A DNA stretch of 50,176 nt from assembly GCA_027483665.1 (NCBI GenBank), contig JAIXUC010000044.1, forward strand, positions 1 through 50,176, read 5' to 3'. The notes under the pieces were generated by a model. That model made no database searches. It was not told the DNA's origin and worked only from the letters and a program-made list of their open reading frames with translations. Positions 25,391 to 36,783 of this stretch are shown piece by piece. Both the position numbers and the translations under genes were made by a program. Position 1 is the first letter of the stretch. Every line of letters begins with the position of its first letter. The DNA is from Comamonadaceae bacterium (lineage in GTDB: Bacteria > Pseudomonadota > Gammaproteobacteria > Burkholderiales > Burkholderiaceae_C).

Positions 25391-25918
25391 TCAGTGCACC
25401 GTCCCCTTGAGTGCGGCTGGCAGCGGCAAGGGCAGCACAGGTACGCCCTCTTCCAACAGCTCCAACGTTTCTTCGCGGGTGGCCTGGCCGCGAATGCCGC
25501 GCTCGGGTGCCTCGCCGTGGTGGATGCGGCGGGCTTCTTCAGCGAAGGCGCTGCCCACGTCTTCGGTGCGGGCCATCAGCTCGCGCGCCAGGGCCAGCCA
25601 CGCCGACTCCAGGCTGCGGCGCGACGGATCTCGCGCGGGCACCCAAGCAGCTGACTCTGCTTGCTGCGCCGCAGGCACCATTTCGCGTCCAGGTGAAACG
25701 GCCGCATCTGCAGGCGCTGGCTCTTCGTGCTGCGCACTTCGGGCGGTCGCACCCGACAGGTTCAATCGGGGAGCACTGGGCAAGCGCTGAATGGTTTGGC
25801 TGGCGCACAGCGGGCACTCGACCATAGAGGCTGCAAGCTGTCGCTGCGCATCGTCTTCGGACGCGAACCAGCCTTCGAAGCCGTGCTGGTGCTCGCATTG
25901 CAGGTTCAGGACTTTCAT
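25391..25918 (-). CDS. DUF1178 family protein
   Basis: A 175-residue protein with the N-terminal zinc-ribbon-like signature of DUF1178: MKVLNLQCEHQHGFEGWF, then CPLCAS near residue 36 and IQRLPSAPRLNL. A low-complexity Ala/Pro linker follows, then a helical region with RRIHHGEAPERGIRGQAT, also typical of the family. Function is unknown. The start overlaps the NUDIX stop in ATGA (25915-25918), and the gene is the last of the run that begins with nuoA. Confidence 0.9.
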   Translation of the reverse strand: MKVLNLQCEHQHGFEGWFASEDDAQRQLAASMVECPLCASQTIQRLPSAPRLNLSGATARSAQHEEPAPADAAVSPGREMVPAAQQAESAAWVPARDPSRRSLESAWLALARELMARTEDVGSAFAEEARRIHHGEAPERGIRGQATREETLELLEEGVPVLPLPLPAALKGTVH

Positions 25919-26556
25919 GGCGCCGATGTTCCCACGCCCTCGCTCTGAAGGGCGTCTTGCCAGCTGAGTTCCCACAGACCCGCGCGGACGTTTTGCAGCC
26001 ACAACAAACCACTGAGGGTCTTGGCGTCGGTCACTTCGCCGCGTTGGCAGGCGGCCAGCAGCTCATCTGGCGTGGCTGTGAACACATCGAGAAATTCGCC
26101 CTCATCCAGGCTGGCAACGCCCGGGGACAGGCCGCGCGCAAACCAGATGTGGATCACCTCGGTTGAATAGGCAATGACCGGGTGGATGGCGCAGGCATAG
26201 GCCCATTGCCGCGCGGTGTAGCCGGTTTCTTCGCGCAGCTCGCGCCGAGCACAGGCCAACAGGGGCTCACCAGCGTCCAGCTTGCCAGCGGGAAACTCCA
26301 CCATCACGCGGCCAACAGGGTGGCGGTACTGGCGCTCCAGCACCACTTGGCCGTCGTCCAGCAGGGCAATGACCATGCATGCGCCCGGGTGGATGACGTA
26401 CTCGCGGGTCGCGGGCACGCCGCTCGGCAGTTGCACGGTGTCGCGCACCGCGTGCAAGAAATGGCCTTGAAGCAGCGTTTGCTGCGACAGTGGCCGCTCC
26501 AGCAGATGAGGGGCCGCGCTCCGAGCCGAAAGGCCCAGCGGGACACGCTCAGTCAT
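25915..26556 (-). CDS. NUDIX hydrolase, ADP-ribose pyrophosphatase-like
   Basis: A 213-residue hydrolase of nucleoside diphosphates linked to another group. The NUDIX box is complete at residues 91-113 (GKLDAGE, then RRELREETGY). The layout, with RQYRHPVGRVMVEFPAGKLD before the box, is that of ADP-ribose pyrophosphatases (NudF-like). The ATG at 26556 overlaps the DUF2818 stop by 8 nt; a longer reading to 26673 has no family support. Coupling to the complex I run suggests NAD-metabolite housekeeping, which is inference. Confidence 0.9.
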   Translation of the reverse strand: MTERVPLGLSARSAAPHLLERPLSQQTLLQGHFLHAVRDTVQLPSGVPATREYVIHPGACMVIALLDDGQVVLERQYRHPVGRVMVEFPAGKLDAGEPLLACARRELREETGYTARQWAYACAIHPVIAYSTEVIHIWFARGLSPGVASLDEGEFLDVFTATPDELLAACQRGEVTDAKTLSGLLWLQNVRAGLWELSWQDALQSEGVGTSAP

Positions 26557-26851
26557 GGCGACGCAGCAGGTGCCGATAGACAAAGCCAGGAAAGGCCAAG
26601 GTGATAAAGAGTGTCGCGCTGATGGCATAGAACTCCCAGCCTTGGCGGGCCATCTGCCCTGCGCGCTGTTCAAGCACCATGCCGATACCTCCGACCAATA
26701 GATAAAGCAGCAGCAGTTCTGCAGCTTGAAGGCCTAGGCCCTTGCGGATCTTGAGTGGCCAAACGCCCAAGAAACGTTGGCTGAAGAAGGGCAAATTGGC
26801 AGCCAGTGCCGCCAAGACGATCACTGTCCAAACCGAAGCGGCTTGCGTCAC
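26549..26851 (-). CDS. DUF2818 membrane protein
   Basis: A 100-residue protein with three predicted helices (about 7-24, 40-60, 75-95) and the conserved NLPFFSQRFLG opening and RKGLGLQAAELLLLY segment of DUF2818. This family is found just after nuoN in many betaproteobacteria, as here (39 bp downstream of it), so a role in complex I assembly or stability has been suspected but not shown. Confidence 0.9.
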   Translation of the reverse strand: MTQAASVWTVIVLAALAANLPFFSQRFLGVWPLKIRKGLGLQAAELLLLYLLVGGIGMVLEQRAGQMARQGWEFYAISATLFITLAFPGFVYRHLLRRHD

Positions 26852-26890
26852 GACTCGACTCCTATGCGCAGGTCTGCTGCACGGCCAGGC

Positions 26891-28378
26891 TCAACTGCCC
26901 AAGCTGCGAGCGATGGCGTCGGCGCACAGTGCCATCAGACCGCCGGGCAAAAGGCCCAGTCCGAGAACAAGCGCTGCATTCAAGGACAGCACCACGCGCA
27001 CGTCTGTGGCTGGGGCAATGGCGGCAGTTTGTATGGGCGCATCGAAGTACATGACCTTCACCACCCGCAGGTAATAGAAGGCGCCGACCAAAGACATCAA
27101 GACTGCAAAGATGGCCAGCGCGAGGTAGCCCACAGACCCCGACGAGACCAAGGCCTGCAGCACGGAAAGCTTGGCGTAAAAACCCACCAGCGGCGGGATG
27201 CCCGCCAGCGAGAACATGCACACCGCCATGACACCCGCGTACAACGGGCTGCGCTGGTTCAAGCCCGCCAAGTCCGCCACTTCTTCGCTCTCAAAACCAT
27301 CCCGCGACAGCAGCAGCAGGACGCCAAACGTTCCCAACGTGGTCAGCACATAAGTCACCACATAAAACATGGAGGCGCTGTAGGCCGCGCCAGCAGACAG
27401 GGCATTGCCGTTGACGACGCCAGACAGCAAGCCCAGCAGCACGAAGCCCATCTGCGAAATGGTGGAGTAGGCCAACATGCGTTTGAGATTGGTCTGCGCG
27501 ATGGCCGCCAAGTTACCCACCAAGAGCGAGGCCACCGACAGCACCACCAGCATTTGTTGCCAGTCCCATGCCAGGGGCAGCAGGCCTTCGACCAACAGGC
27601 GAATGAAGATGGCAAAGGCTGCCAGCTTGGGCGCGCCGGCAATCATCAGCGTGACGGCTGTGGGCGCACCGTGGTAGACGTCTGGTACCCACATGTGAAA
27701 CGGCACCACGCCCAGCTTGAAGGCCAAGCCAGCGACGATGAACACCACGCCGAACACCAAGATTTGCGCTTGGATGGTTCGGGCTGCAATGGCCTCGTAG
27801 ACCCCGTTGATGTCCAGCGTGCCGGTGGCCCCGTAAATCATGGACAGGCCGTAGAGCAAGAAGCCGCTGGCCAGCGCGCCCAGCACAAAGTACTTCATGG
27901 CGGCTTCGGTGGATGCGGCATGGTCGCGCCGCAAAGCCACCAAGGCGTAGCTGGACAGTGTGAGCAGCTCGAGCCCGAGGTAGATCACCAGAAAGTTGCC
28001 GCCCGAGATCATGACGAACATGCCCAGCAGCGCAAACAAGCCCAGCGTGAACCACTCGCCGCCACGCAACATGCTGCGATCAGCCGCATAGCGCCTGCCG
28101 TAGACGATGGTGGCCATCATGGCGAGCGCAGAGAAACACTTGAGCCAATTGCCCATGGGGTCGCTGATGACCATGCCGCCAAAGCCATAGACGGTTTGTC
28201 CGCCCATGGCATAGAGGCCCTGCATCACGGCAACCACGGCCAAAGTACCGAGCGTCAACACATAGGTCAGGCTGCGCAGCGGGGTGCGCACATAAAGGTC
28301 GATGAGCACGATGGCCAGGGACATGACCAGCAGCACCAGCTCTGGAATGACGGTGAACCAGCTGTTGGGATCGATCAT
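26891..28378 (-). CDS. nuoN: NADH-quinone oxidoreductase subunit N
   Basis: An antiporter-like proton-channel subunit of complex I in the inner membrane, 495 residues and about 14 helices. The core [16 protein letters not shown] and [20 protein letters not shown] motifs carry the conserved channel residues. The ATG at 28378 (MIDPNSW) was chosen since helix 1 follows directly; an upstream ATG would overlap nuoM further. Last nuo gene of the operon. Confidence 0.97.
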   Translation of the reverse strand: MIDPNSWFTVIPELVLLVMSLAIVLIDLYVRTPLRSLTYVLTLGTLAVVAVMQGLYAMGGQTVYGFGGMVISDPMGNWLKCFSALAMMATIVYGRRYAADRSMLRGGEWFTLGLFALLGMFVMISGGNFLVIYLGLELLTLSSYALVALRRDHAASTEAAMKYFVLGALASGFLLYGLSMIYGATGTLDINGVYEAIAARTIQAQILVFGVVFIVAGLAFKLGVVPFHMWVPDVYHGAPTAVTLMIAGAPKLAAFAIFIRLLVEGLLPLAWDWQQMLVVLSVASLLVGNLAAIAQTNLKRMLAYSTISQMGFVLLGLLSGVVNGNALSAGAAYSASMFYVVTYVLTTLGTFGVLLLLSRDGFESEEVADLAGLNQRSPLYAGVMAVCMFSLAGIPPLVGFYAKLSVLQALVSSGSVGYLALAIFAVLMSLVGAFYYLRVVKVMYFDAPIQTAAIAPATDVRVVLSLNAALVLGLGLLPGGLMALCADAIARSLGS

Positions 28379-28397
28379 GGTGTGCAGTCGGGTCGGT

Positions 28398-29870
28398 TCA
28401 AAGCTTGGACGCCGCCACGTGCTTGAGCAGGGCCGCAACCGAAGGGTCCATCACATCGGTGAAGGGCTTGGGGTAGATGCCCATCACGAGTACGGCGATC
28501 GCCAGCAAAGAGAGCATGAAAAATTCGCGGGCGTTGATGTCGGTGAGCGCACGAACTTGGTCGTTGACCACGGGCCCGAGGTACACCCGCTTGTACATCC
28601 ACAAAGAATAGGCAGCGCCAAAAATGAGTGCCGATGCGGCGACCAGCCCGACCCAGAAGTTGGCCTGCACTGCACCGAGGATGACCATCCACTCGCCCAC
28701 AAAACCCGCCGTGGCAGGCAAGCCGCAATTGGCCATGGTGAAAAGCAACGAGAAAGCGGCAAACGTGGGCATGGTGTTGACCACGCCGCCATAAGAAGCA
28801 ATGTCGCGCGAGTGCACGCGGTCGTAGAGCACGCCGATGCAAAGGAACATGGCGGCGGACACAAAGCCGTGCGCAATCATTTGCACGATGCCGCCCGACA
28901 CACCCAACGGGTTGAAGAGAAAGAATCCCAAGGTGACAAAACCCATGTGCGCAACCGACGAGTAAGCCACCAGCTTCTTCATGTCCTTTTGCACCATGGC
29001 GACCAAGCCCACGTAGACCACGGCCACCAAAGACAGCGCAATCATGAGCCAGGCCCATTCACGGGAAGCGTCGGGCGCGATCGGCAGGGAAAAGCGCAGG
29101 AAACCGTAAGCACCCAGCTTCAGCATGATGGCTGCCAGCACAGCAGAACCACCCGTGGGTGCCTCGACGTGAACGTCGGGCAGCCAGGTGTGCACAGGCC
29201 ACATGGGCACCTTCACGGCGAAGGCAGCGAGAAATGCGAAGAACAGCAGGGTCTGCGCGGTGGAGCCCAAAGGCAACGCGTGCCAAGTGGCCAGGTCGAA
29301 ACTGCCACCCGACTTGTTGTAGAGGTAGATCAACGCCACGAGCATGAGCAGCGAGCCCAGCAAGGTGTAGAGAAAGAACTTGAAGGCCGCGTAGATTTTG
29401 TTGGGCCCGCCCCAGATGCCGATGATGAGGTACATCGGAATCAGCGTGGCTTCGAAGAAAACGAAGAACAGCAGGCCGTCTTGGGCGCTGAAGACGCCAA
29501 TCATCAGGCCACTGAGAATCAGGAAGGCCCCCATGTACTGCCCCACCCGCTCGGTGATGACCTCCCATCCCGCTATCACCACAACGACCGTGATGAACGC
29601 AGTCAGCAGAACCAGCCAAAGGGAAAGACCGTCAACACCCAGGTGGTAGTTCACGTTGAAGGCTTCGATCCAGCTGGCCTTCTCCACGAACTGCATGGCA
29701 GCGCTGCCCAACTCGAAACCGCCATACAGCGGCAAGGTGATCAGCAGCCCAGACACCGCACCGATCAGCGCCAGCCAACGCACCGCGTTGGCTTGTTCAT
29801 CACGGCCCATGGCCAAGAGCACGACGCCAAAAGCAATCGGCGTCCAGATCGCAAGACTCAGCAAACCCAT
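28398..29870 (-). CDS. nuoM: NADH-quinone oxidoreductase subunit M
   Basis: An antiporter-like proton-pumping subunit of complex I, 490 residues. Conserved channel segments include [20 protein letters not shown] and [16 protein letters not shown]. The start MGLLSLAIW precedes helix 1. It lies between nuoL and nuoN with gaps of 24 and 19 bp. Confidence 0.97.
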   Translation of the reverse strand: MGLLSLAIWTPIAFGVVLLAMGRDEQANAVRWLALIGAVSGLLITLPLYGGFELGSAAMQFVEKASWIEAFNVNYHLGVDGLSLWLVLLTAFITVVVVIAGWEVITERVGQYMGAFLILSGLMIGVFSAQDGLLFFVFFEATLIPMYLIIGIWGGPNKIYAAFKFFLYTLLGSLLMLVALIYLYNKSGGSFDLATWHALPLGSTAQTLLFFAFLAAFAVKVPMWPVHTWLPDVHVEAPTGGSAVLAAIMLKLGAYGFLRFSLPIAPDASREWAWLMIALSLVAVVYVGLVAMVQKDMKKLVAYSSVAHMGFVTLGFFLFNPLGVSGGIVQMIAHGFVSAAMFLCIGVLYDRVHSRDIASYGGVVNTMPTFAAFSLLFTMANCGLPATAGFVGEWMVILGAVQANFWVGLVAASALIFGAAYSLWMYKRVYLGPVVNDQVRALTDINAREFFMLSLLAIAVLVMGIYPKPFTDVMDPSVAALLKHVAASKL

Positions 29871-29894
29871 TGTTCTTATTCCTTGTGAGCGGGT

Positions 29895-31928
29895 TCAGCG
29901 GCCCAGCACGAACCAGGTCATGAGCATGAGCACGCCAACGATCATCGTCAGCGCGTAGTGGTAGATGTAGCCCGACTGCAACCAACGGCTCAGGCCAGAC
30001 ACCCAGCGCACCAGCTTCCAAGAGCCGTTCACCAAAGCGCCATCGATCAGGGCTTGGTCGCCGCCCTTCCACAGGCCCACGCCCAGAGCGCGCGCACCGC
30101 GCGCCAGCACGTTCTCGTTGAACCAGTCCATGTAGTACTTGTTCTCGAGCAAGGTATACAGGGGTTGGACGCTGCGCTGGATGCGCGCTGGCAGGCCTGG
30201 GTTCACGATGTAGAGGTAGTAGGCCAGCGCCACACCGCCCAGCGCCAAATACAAAGGTGCTGTCGACAGGGCGTGCACCGCCATCGCTGCCGGCCCGTGG
30301 ATGATCTCTGCCAGCTTGGCCATGGCCGGGTGACGCGCCGCATCGACCACGATGGCGTCTTTCAGCAAATCGCCAAAGAGCATGGGCATCAACGTGAAGA
30401 AGCCGATGAGCACCGAGGGAATGGCCAGTAGCACCAGAGGCAGCGTGACCACCCAAGGCGACTCGTGCGGCTTGGCCGCGTGGCTGTGACCGTGATCGGC
30501 GTGATCGGCGTGACCGTGGTCCTCGTGGTGTGCATCGGGGTTCTGGTCGTAGCGCTCAGGGCCGTGGAAGACCAAGAAGTACATGCGGAAAGAGTAGAAC
30601 GCCGTCACGAAAACACCCGCCAAGACCGCGAAGTGCGCCAAGCCCGCAGCGGGCAAAGTGCTGAAATGCACCGCTTCGATGATGGCGTCTTTGGAATAGA
30701 AGCCCGAGAACAGCGGCGTGCCGATGAGGGCCAAAGAACCCAGCAAAGCGGTGATCCAGGTGATGGGCATGTAGCGGCGCACGCCGCCCATCCAGCGGAT
30801 GTCCTGGTTGTGGTGCATGCCCATGATGACCGAGCCTGCCGCCAAGAACAGCAAGGCCTTGAAGAAGGCGTGCGTCATCAAATGGAACACCGCCACCGAG
30901 TAAGCAGACGCGCCCAGGGCCACCGTCATGTAGCCCAACTGCGACAAGGTCGAATAAGCCACCACGCGCTTGATGTCGTTTTGAATGATGCCCAGAAAGC
31001 CCATGAACAAGGCGGTGATGGCGCCCACGATCAAGATGAGGTTCAAGGCCGTGTCAGACAACTCGAACATGGGTGACATGCGCGCCACCATGAAGATGCC
31101 TGCGGTCACCATGGTGGCCGCGTGGATCAGTGCAGAAATGGGCGTGGGGCCTTCCATCGAGTCTGGCAGCCACACATGCAAGGGGAACTGCGCGCTCTTG
31201 CCCATGGCACCAATGAACAGGCAAATGCAGATCACGGTCACCAGCATCCACTCGGTGCCTGGCAGGGTCAGGCCAGCCAAGCTGCCCGCTTTGGCAAACA
31301 CTTCGGTGTAGTTGAGCGTGCCGGCGTAGGCGACGATGAGACCGATGCCCAGGATGAAGCCGAAGTCGCCCACCCGGTTGACCAAGAAGGCCTTCATGTT
31401 GGCAAACACCGCGCTGGGTTTGTTGTACCAAAAGCCAATCAGCAGGTAAGACACCAAGCCCACCGCCTCCCAACCGAAGAACAGCTGCAGCAGGTTGTTG
31501 CTCATCACCAGCATGAGCATGGCGAAGGTGAACAGCGAGATGTAAGCGAAGAAGCGGTTGTAGCCCTCGTCTTCCTCCATGTAGCCGATGGTGTAGACGT
31601 GCACCATGAGCGACACGAAGGTGACTACGCACATCATCATGGCCGACAGGCCGTCGATAAGGAAGCCCACCTCCATCTTCAAACCGCCCACCACCATCCA
31701 GGTGTAGAGCGTTTCATTGAAGCGCGCGCCATCCATGGCCACGCTCTTCAATGTGATCGCTGACAGAACAAAGGACAGGAGCACACCGAAGATGGTGATG
31801 CTGTGGCAAACGCGCCGACCGATGCGGTTGCCGCCGAACTGGGTGCCGAGCACGCCGGCCATGACCGCCCCGGCAAGGGGGGCCAACGCAATGGTGAGGA
31901 GGGTCGATGACTGGAGGGTCTGGCTCAT
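29895..31928 (-). CDS. nuoL: NADH-quinone oxidoreductase subunit L
   Basis: The distal antiporter-like subunit of complex I, 677 residues, with the long lateral helix near the C-terminus expected for NuoL. Core motifs are KSAQFPLHVWLPDSMEGPTP and RVVAYSTLSQLGYM. A loop at about residues 463-490 is strikingly His/Asp-rich (AHHEDHGHADHADHGHSHA). It starts 3 nt downstream of the nuoK stop. Confidence 0.97.
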   Translation of the reverse strand: MSQTLQSSTLLTIALAPLAGAVMAGVLGTQFGGNRIGRRVCHSITIFGVLLSFVLSAITLKSVAMDGARFNETLYTWMVVGGLKMEVGFLIDGLSAMMMCVVTFVSLMVHVYTIGYMEEDEGYNRFFAYISLFTFAMLMLVMSNNLLQLFFGWEAVGLVSYLLIGFWYNKPSAVFANMKAFLVNRVGDFGFILGIGLIVAYAGTLNYTEVFAKAGSLAGLTLPGTEWMLVTVICICLFIGAMGKSAQFPLHVWLPDSMEGPTPISALIHAATMVTAGIFMVARMSPMFELSDTALNLILIVGAITALFMGFLGIIQNDIKRVVAYSTLSQLGYMTVALGASAYSVAVFHLMTHAFFKALLFLAAGSVIMGMHHNQDIRWMGGVRRYMPITWITALLGSLALIGTPLFSGFYSKDAIIEAVHFSTLPAAGLAHFAVLAGVFVTAFYSFRMYFLVFHGPERYDQNPDAHHEDHGHADHADHGHSHAAKPHESPWVVTLPLVLLAIPSVLIGFFTLMPMLFGDLLKDAIVVDAARHPAMAKLAEIIHGPAAMAVHALSTAPLYLALGGVALAYYLYIVNPGLPARIQRSVQPLYTLLENKYYMDWFNENVLARGARALGVGLWKGGDQALIDGALVNGSWKLVRWVSGLSRWLQSGYIYHYALTMIVGVLMLMTWFVLGR

Positions 31929-31931
31929 GGG

Positions 31932-32243
31932 TCAGCCCTTGAGGGTGTTGAGGCGGTCCACCCCAATGCCCGAGAGGTTGCGGAACAGCAGCACCAGAAT
32001 GGCCAAGCCAATGGCCGACTCTGCCGCTGCCACCGTGAGGATGAAAAACACAAAAATCTGCCCGTGCAAATCGCCCAGGTAGTAGGAGAAGGCCACAAAG
32101 TTCATGTTCACGGCCAGCAACATCAGCTCGATGGCCATCAGCAACACGATGAGGTTTTTGCGGTTCAAAAAGATGCCCACCACGGACAAGGTGAACAACG
32201 CTGCACCCAGCACCAGAAAGTGACCCAGGCTCAGTCCGGTCAT
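31932..32243 (-). CDS. nuoK: NADH-quinone oxidoreductase subunit K
   Basis: A small three-helix membrane subunit of complex I (103 residues) linking the antiporter-like subunits to the quinone arm. The conserved membrane glutamates lie in [17 protein letters not shown] and in [13 protein letters not shown]. Its ATG overlaps the nuoJ stop (ATGA). Confidence 0.97.
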   Translation of the reverse strand: MTGLSLGHFLVLGAALFTLSVVGIFLNRKNLIVLLMAIELMLLAVNMNFVAFSYYLGDLHGQIFVFFILTVAAAESAIGLAILVLLFRNLSGIGVDRLNTLKG

Positions 32244-32914
32244 GCGCGGTCTCCTGTCGCGGGCTTGGACACTGCTGCGCTGCCATCGACAACCGCAGGC
32301 GGCTCGGGGGGCGGCGCTGGTCTGCTGGCCGGCATTTGCACCATGCGCAGCCTGTCTGCTGCGCGTACCCGCACCTGATCACCTGCGTCCATGTGTTTGC
32401 TGTCTTTGCGTTCGCGCAGGGTCAGCGCAATGGCTGCAATGATGGCCACCAACAAGAGCACTGCCGCCACTTGCAAGGGGTGCAAGTATTCGGTGTAGAG
32501 CAAGATGCCCAGAGCCTTGGTGTTGGGCATGGCTGCGACCTCTGGCGGTGCAGCGCGCGGCTGCTCCAGCTGAAAGCCCCCCATCAACACTGAAGCCATC
32601 TGGAAGGTGATGAGTGCACCCACGGCTGCGGCCAGCGGGAAATGCTTCCAAAAGCCAGCGCGCATTTCGTCGAGGTTGATGTCGAGCATCATGACCACGA
32701 ACAAGAACAGCACCATCACCGCGCCCACATAAACCAACACCAAGGTGATCGCCAGAAATTCGGCGCGCAACATCATCCAGATCATGGCGGCCTGGAAAAA
32801 GGCCAGCACCAAATAGAGCGCGGCATGCACCGGGTTGCGCGAAGTGATCACGCGGAAAGCAGCAAACAGCAGCACGGCCGCAAACAGGTAGAACAGGCCG
32901 GTCAACACATCCAT
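32240..32914 (-). CDS. nuoJ: NADH-quinone oxidoreductase subunit J
   Basis: A five-helix membrane subunit of complex I (224 residues). [16 protein letters not shown] and [18 protein letters not shown] hold the conserved helix 3 region that forms a pi-bulge in complex I. The C-terminal tail beyond the last helix is a Pro/Ala-rich stretch of about 50 residues. ATG 32914 was taken over a TTG two codons upstream. Confidence 0.96.
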   Translation of the reverse strand: MDVLTGLFYLFAAVLLFAAFRVITSRNPVHAALYLVLAFFQAAMIWMMLRAEFLAITLVLVYVGAVMVLFLFVVMMLDINLDEMRAGFWKHFPLAAAVGALITFQMASVLMGGFQLEQPRAAPPEVAAMPNTKALGILLYTEYLHPLQVAAVLLLVAIIAAIALTLRERKDSKHMDAGDQVRVRAADRLRMVQMPASRPAPPPEPPAVVDGSAAVSKPATGDRA

Positions 32915-32959
32915 AGACAAATCTTTCAGAGGCAGGGCTTGAGCGGTCTGGGGCTGCTG

Positions 32960-33511
32960 TCAGCGGTAAGGGGCGTCAGCTGCCTTGCGGGCTGCGATCT
33001 CGGCCTCGTAGCGGTCACCCACGGCCAGGAGCATGTCTTTGGTGAAGTAGAGGTCGCCGCGCTTCTCGCCGTGGTACTCAAAAATGTGCGTCTCGACGAT
33101 GGAATCGACGGGGCAGCTCTCTTCACAAAAGCCGCAGAAGATGCATTTGGTGAGGTCGATGTCGTAGCGCGTGGTGCGGCGGCTGCCGTCGGCACGCACG
33201 TCAGACTCGATGGTGATGGCCAATGCCGGGCAAACCGCTTCGCACAGCTTGCAAGCGATGCAGCGCTCTTCGCCGTTCTCGTAGCGACGCAGCGCGTGCA
33301 GACCGCGAAAGCGCGGGCTTTGCGGCGTCTTCTCTTCCGGGAATTGCACCGTGATCTTGCGCCGGAACATGTACTTGCCGGTCAGCGCCATGCCCTTGAA
33401 CAGCTCGAACAGCATGAAGCTGGAGAGGAAATCACGCAGTGAAAAGCCGGGGCCAGCCGCAGATGAGGACACCGAACTTTTGACGGTGGCAGGTGCAGTG
33501 ATGGAGGTCAT
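32960..33511 (-). CDS. nuoI: NADH-quinone oxidoreductase subunit I
   Basis: The ferredoxin-like subunit carrying two [4Fe-4S] clusters (N6a and N6b) of the peripheral arm, 183 residues. [12 protein letters not shown] and [12 protein letters not shown] are both intact. ATG 33511 ([10 protein letters not shown]) starts a short Ala/Ser-rich leader; a longer frame to 33577 would overlap nuoH. The gap to nuoH is 11 bp. Confidence 0.97.
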   Translation of the reverse strand: MTSITAPATVKSSVSSSAAGPGFSLRDFLSSFMLFELFKGMALTGKYMFRRKITVQFPEEKTPQSPRFRGLHALRRYENGEERCIACKLCEAVCPALAITIESDVRADGSRRTTRYDIDLTKCIFCGFCEESCPVDSIVETHIFEYHGEKRGDLYFTKDMLLAVGDRYEAEIAARKAADAPYR

Positions 33512-33522
33512 GGGAGCTCCAA

Positions 33523-34599
33523 TTAATTCCAGATATTCCAGGGTGTCTGCATCCAGGCACCCACAACAACCAGCCACACCAAGGTGACCGGGATAAAGAT
33601 CTTCCAGCCCAGACGCATGATCTGGTCATAGCGGAACCTGGGGAAGGTGGCGCGCACCCACAGGAACATGGTCACCACCAAAAAGGTTTTGATGGCCAGC
33701 CATGCCCAACCAGGAATGAAAGACAACGCTTCGAATGGTGGCAGCCAGCCGCCCAAGAACATGATCACGGCCAAGATGGACACCAACCACATGTTGGCGT
33801 ACTCGGCCAAGAAGAACATGGCAAACGACATGCCCGAGTACTCGACCATGTGGCCGGCGACGATTTCCGATTCGCCTTCCACCACGTCGAAGGGGTGGCG
33901 GTTGGTCTCAGCCAGTCCGGCAATGAAATACACCACGAACACGGGCAACAGCGGCAGCCAGTTCCAGGACAAGAAGTTCCAGCCCATGTCGGCGAACATG
34001 CCTTTGTCTTGACCCATGACGATGTCGGTCATGTTCATGCTGGCCGAGACCATCAGCACCACCACCAGGCAAAAACCCATGGCGATTTCGTAACTCACCA
34101 TCTGGGCTGACGCGCGCATGGCCCCGAGAAAGGCGTACTTCGAGTTAGAGGCCCAGCCCGCGATGATCACGCCATACACCTCGAGCGAGGTGATGGCCAT
34201 CAAAAACAACAACCCGGCATTGACGTTGGCCAAGACAACTTCGGGGCCGAAGGGCACCACGGCCCAAGCAGCCAGCGCCGGCATGATGGTCATGACCGGC
34301 CCGAGATAGAACAAGCCGCGGCTGGCAGCCGCCGGCGTGATGATTTCTTTGGTCAGCAGCTTCAGTGCGTCAGCAATGGGTTGCAACAAACCGAAAGGGC
34401 CGGTTCGGTTGGGTCCCAGGCGAATTTGGGTGAAGCCAATGGCCTTGCGTTCCCACAAGGTGAGGTAAGCCACGCACCCCATGAGCGGCAGCAACACCAC
34501 AACGATCTTGGCCAAGGTCCACAGCACAGGCCATGCGATGCTGGCCCACCAAGATGCTTCGACCAGTCCCAAGCCACCGCTGTAGAGCGCGTCGATCAT
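33523..34599 (-). CDS. nuoH: NADH-quinone oxidoreductase subunit H
   Basis: The eight-helix membrane subunit that forms the quinone chamber of complex I, 358 residues. Typical segments are [40 protein letters not shown] and the Trp/Arg-rich [17 protein letters not shown]. The start at 34599 overlaps the nuoG stop (ATGA). Confidence 0.97.
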   Translation of the reverse strand: MIDALYSGGLGLVEASWWASIAWPVLWTLAKIVVVLLPLMGCVAYLTLWERKAIGFTQIRLGPNRTGPFGLLQPIADALKLLTKEIITPAAASRGLFYLGPVMTIMPALAAWAVVPFGPEVVLANVNAGLLFLMAITSLEVYGVIIAGWASNSKYAFLGAMRASAQMVSYEIAMGFCLVVVLMVSASMNMTDIVMGQDKGMFADMGWNFLSWNWLPLLPVFVVYFIAGLAETNRHPFDVVEGESEIVAGHMVEYSGMSFAMFFLAEYANMWLVSILAVIMFLGGWLPPFEALSFIPGWAWLAIKTFLVVTMFLWVRATFPRFRYDQIMRLGWKIFIPVTLVWLVVVGAWMQTPWNIWN

Positions 34600-36755
34600 G
34601 CGGGCGCCCCTTGTTCTTGCGTCGCTGGCTGCGGCGAGGCAGCTTGGGCGTCGGCCGTGTGCTGCAAGGCAGGCGAGCGGCGCACCAACGCATCCAGCTG
34701 ATAAATACTGGCTACGCAAGGCTCTGCAGCAGGCTCTGAAAAATCGAGTTCGGCAAGAGACAAGGTCGACGCATTGCTCAAACGTTCGGGCGGCACGTGC
34801 GACAAACCGGCCAGACCAGCAGCAGCCATCACTTGTGGCGTGCCCTCAAAGTCGAAACCTGGCAGCGCCAGCAGGTTGGCCAACACCCGCAACACCTTCC
34901 AGGCGGGTCGCGTCTCGCCCAAGGGCTTGACGGCCGCGTGGAAGCTCTGAATGCGGCCTTCTGCATTGACAAAACTGCCCGAGGTTTCTGTGAACGGTGC
35001 CACGGGCAGCAGCACATCGCTGATATCCAAGTTGGTTTTGAATGGACTGAGCGTGACCACCATTTGCGCCGTGCCCAGACCCTCTTGCGCTGCACGCCCC
35101 GCTGCCATGTCGTGCGCTGGCTCGCAGTTCAGCAACACAGCGCCTTTGAGCGCACCGGGGCGGGCCATGGCTGCGGCGTTCAGGCCACTGGCTTGGGGCC
35201 GTGCTGCGGCCACCGCGCTGCCCACGGTGTTGGCGGCCTCGCACAGATAACCGACTTTGGCACCCGTGTGCTCGCCCAGCCACTGGGCCAACGCCAACAA
35301 GCTGTCGGCTCTGGCATGGTGCGCTGCGGCGTTGCCCAACAAGATGGCCTTGCGCTCGCCGCCCAGCAAAGACTTGGCGACGCTCAAGGCAAGATCTGTG
35401 GGTTGAGCGGACACCGGCGAAGGGACACCAGCCTGTTGTGCAACAGCAGCCACCAACTCGGCAAGCGCCTGCACCCATTGCCCCGAATGCCGCACGGTGC
35501 GTGAAGCCAGCGGCATCGCCCAGTCGCGCGCCTGGTCCACCAAGGCGTGCACTGCAGCGCCATGACGCACCGCTTGGCGAATTCGCTGAGCCATCAGCGG
35601 GTGGTCTTTGCGCAAGTCGCTGCCGACCACCAGCACACGCTGCAGCGAGGACAACTCAGTCAGTGGCATGCCAAGCCAACGCGCACCCGGTTCAACGCCA
35701 AACTGCGCCGCACGCAAGCGGGTGTCGATGTGGTCGCTGCCCAGCCCGCGCATGAACTGAGCCGCCAAAAACAACTCTTCGAAGGTGCTGTGCGGCGAGG
35801 CCACCAGGCCGATCGAAGAAGCGCCGTGCTGCGTTTTGATTTGCTGCAGACCGTTGGCCACGTACTCGAGCGCCGTCTGCCAGTCCACGGTACGCCATTG
35901 GCCGCCCTGCTTGAGCATGGGCGCTGTCAGCCGGTCTTCGCTGCTGAGGGCTTCGTAGGAAAAGCGGTCGCGGTCGGCAATCCAGCATTCGTTGACTGCT
36001 TCGTTTTCCAGCGGCACCACGCGCAACACCTTCTGACCCTTGACCTGCAAGATCAGGTTGGCACCCGTGCTGTCGTGCGGGCTGATACTTTTGCGGCGCG
36101 ACAGCTCCCAGGTGCGGGCCTGGTAGCGAAAGGGCTTGCTGGTGAGTGCACCGACCGGACAGATGTCGATCATGTTGCCCGACAACTCGGAGTCCACCGT
36201 TTCGCCCACAAAGGTCTCGATCTCGGCGTGCTCGCCCCGGTGCGACATGCCCAGCTCCATGGAGCCTGCGATCTCTTGCCCGAAGCGCACGCAGCGTGTG
36301 CAGTGGATGCAGCGGCTCATCTCCTCCATGGAGATGAGCGGACCCACGTCTTTATGGAACACCACGCGCTTTTCTTCGGCGTAGCGCGAAGAAGAGCCGC
36401 CATAGCCCACCGCCAAGTCTTGCAATTGGCACTCACCGCCCTGGTCGCAGATGGGGCAGTCCAAGGGATGGTTGATGAGCAGAAACTCCATCACCGACTG
36501 CTGCGCCTTGATGGCCTTGTCGCTCTTGGTGCGAACCACCATGCCTTGCGTGACCGGTGTGGCGCAGGCCGGCATGGCCTTGGGGGCCTTCTCGACGTCG
36601 ACCAAGCACATGCGGCAATTGGCCGCAATGGACAGTTTCTTGTGATAGCAAAAGTGCGGGATGTAAGTGCCCGCCTTCTCAGCCGCATGCATGATCATGC
36701 TGCCTTCAAGCACCTCGACTTTTCGGCCGTCCAGTTCGATTTCAACCATGGGCAT
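34596..36755 (-). CDS. nuoG: NADH-quinone oxidoreductase subunit G
   Basis: The large iron-sulfur subunit of the peripheral arm. The N-terminal [2Fe-2S] domain ([20 protein letters not shown]), the HxxxCxxCxxxxxC region ([14 protein letters not shown]) and the [4Fe-4S] motif [10 protein letters not shown] are intact, followed by the molybdopterin-fold domain without cofactor. At 719 residues it is shorter than the 900-residue E. coli form, as is usual in betaproteobacteria. ATG 36755 or the second ATG 36749 may be the start. Confidence 0.97.
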   Translation of the reverse strand: MPMVEIELDGRKVEVLEGSMIMHAAEKAGTYIPHFCYHKKLSIAANCRMCLVDVEKAPKAMPACATPVTQGMVVRTKSDKAIKAQQSVMEFLLINHPLDCPICDQGGECQLQDLAVGYGGSSSRYAEEKRVVFHKDVGPLISMEEMSRCIHCTRCVRFGQEIAGSMELGMSHRGEHAEIETFVGETVDSELSGNMIDICPVGALTSKPFRYQARTWELSRRKSISPHDSTGANLILQVKGQKVLRVVPLENEAVNECWIADRDRFSYEALSSEDRLTAPMLKQGGQWRTVDWQTALEYVANGLQQIKTQHGASSIGLVASPHSTFEELFLAAQFMRGLGSDHIDTRLRAAQFGVEPGARWLGMPLTELSSLQRVLVVGSDLRKDHPLMAQRIRQAVRHGAAVHALVDQARDWAMPLASRTVRHSGQWVQALAELVAAVAQQAGVPSPVSAQPTDLALSVAKSLLGGERKAILLGNAAAHHARADSLLALAQWLGEHTGAKVGYLCEAANTVGSAVAAARPQASGLNAAAMARPGALKGAVLLNCEPAHDMAAGRAAQEGLGTAQMVVTLSPFKTNLDISDVLLPVAPFTETSGSFVNAEGRIQSFHAAVKPLGETRPAWKVLRVLANLLALPGFDFEGTPQVMAAAGLAGLSHVPPERLSNASTLSLAELDFSEPAAEPCVASIYQLDALVRRSPALQHTADAQAASPQPATQEQGAPA

Positions 36756-36783
36756 TCATCCGTGAAACCAGTAAGGGTGTAGC

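Noticed and set aside
26777-28426. 549-residue open frame antisense to nuoN
   Set aside because: It is rich in His and Gln, as expected from antisense of a membrane protein gene; no family features.
28302-29888. 528-residue open frame antisense to nuoM
   Set aside because: Same composition artefact; the sense gene is unmistakable.
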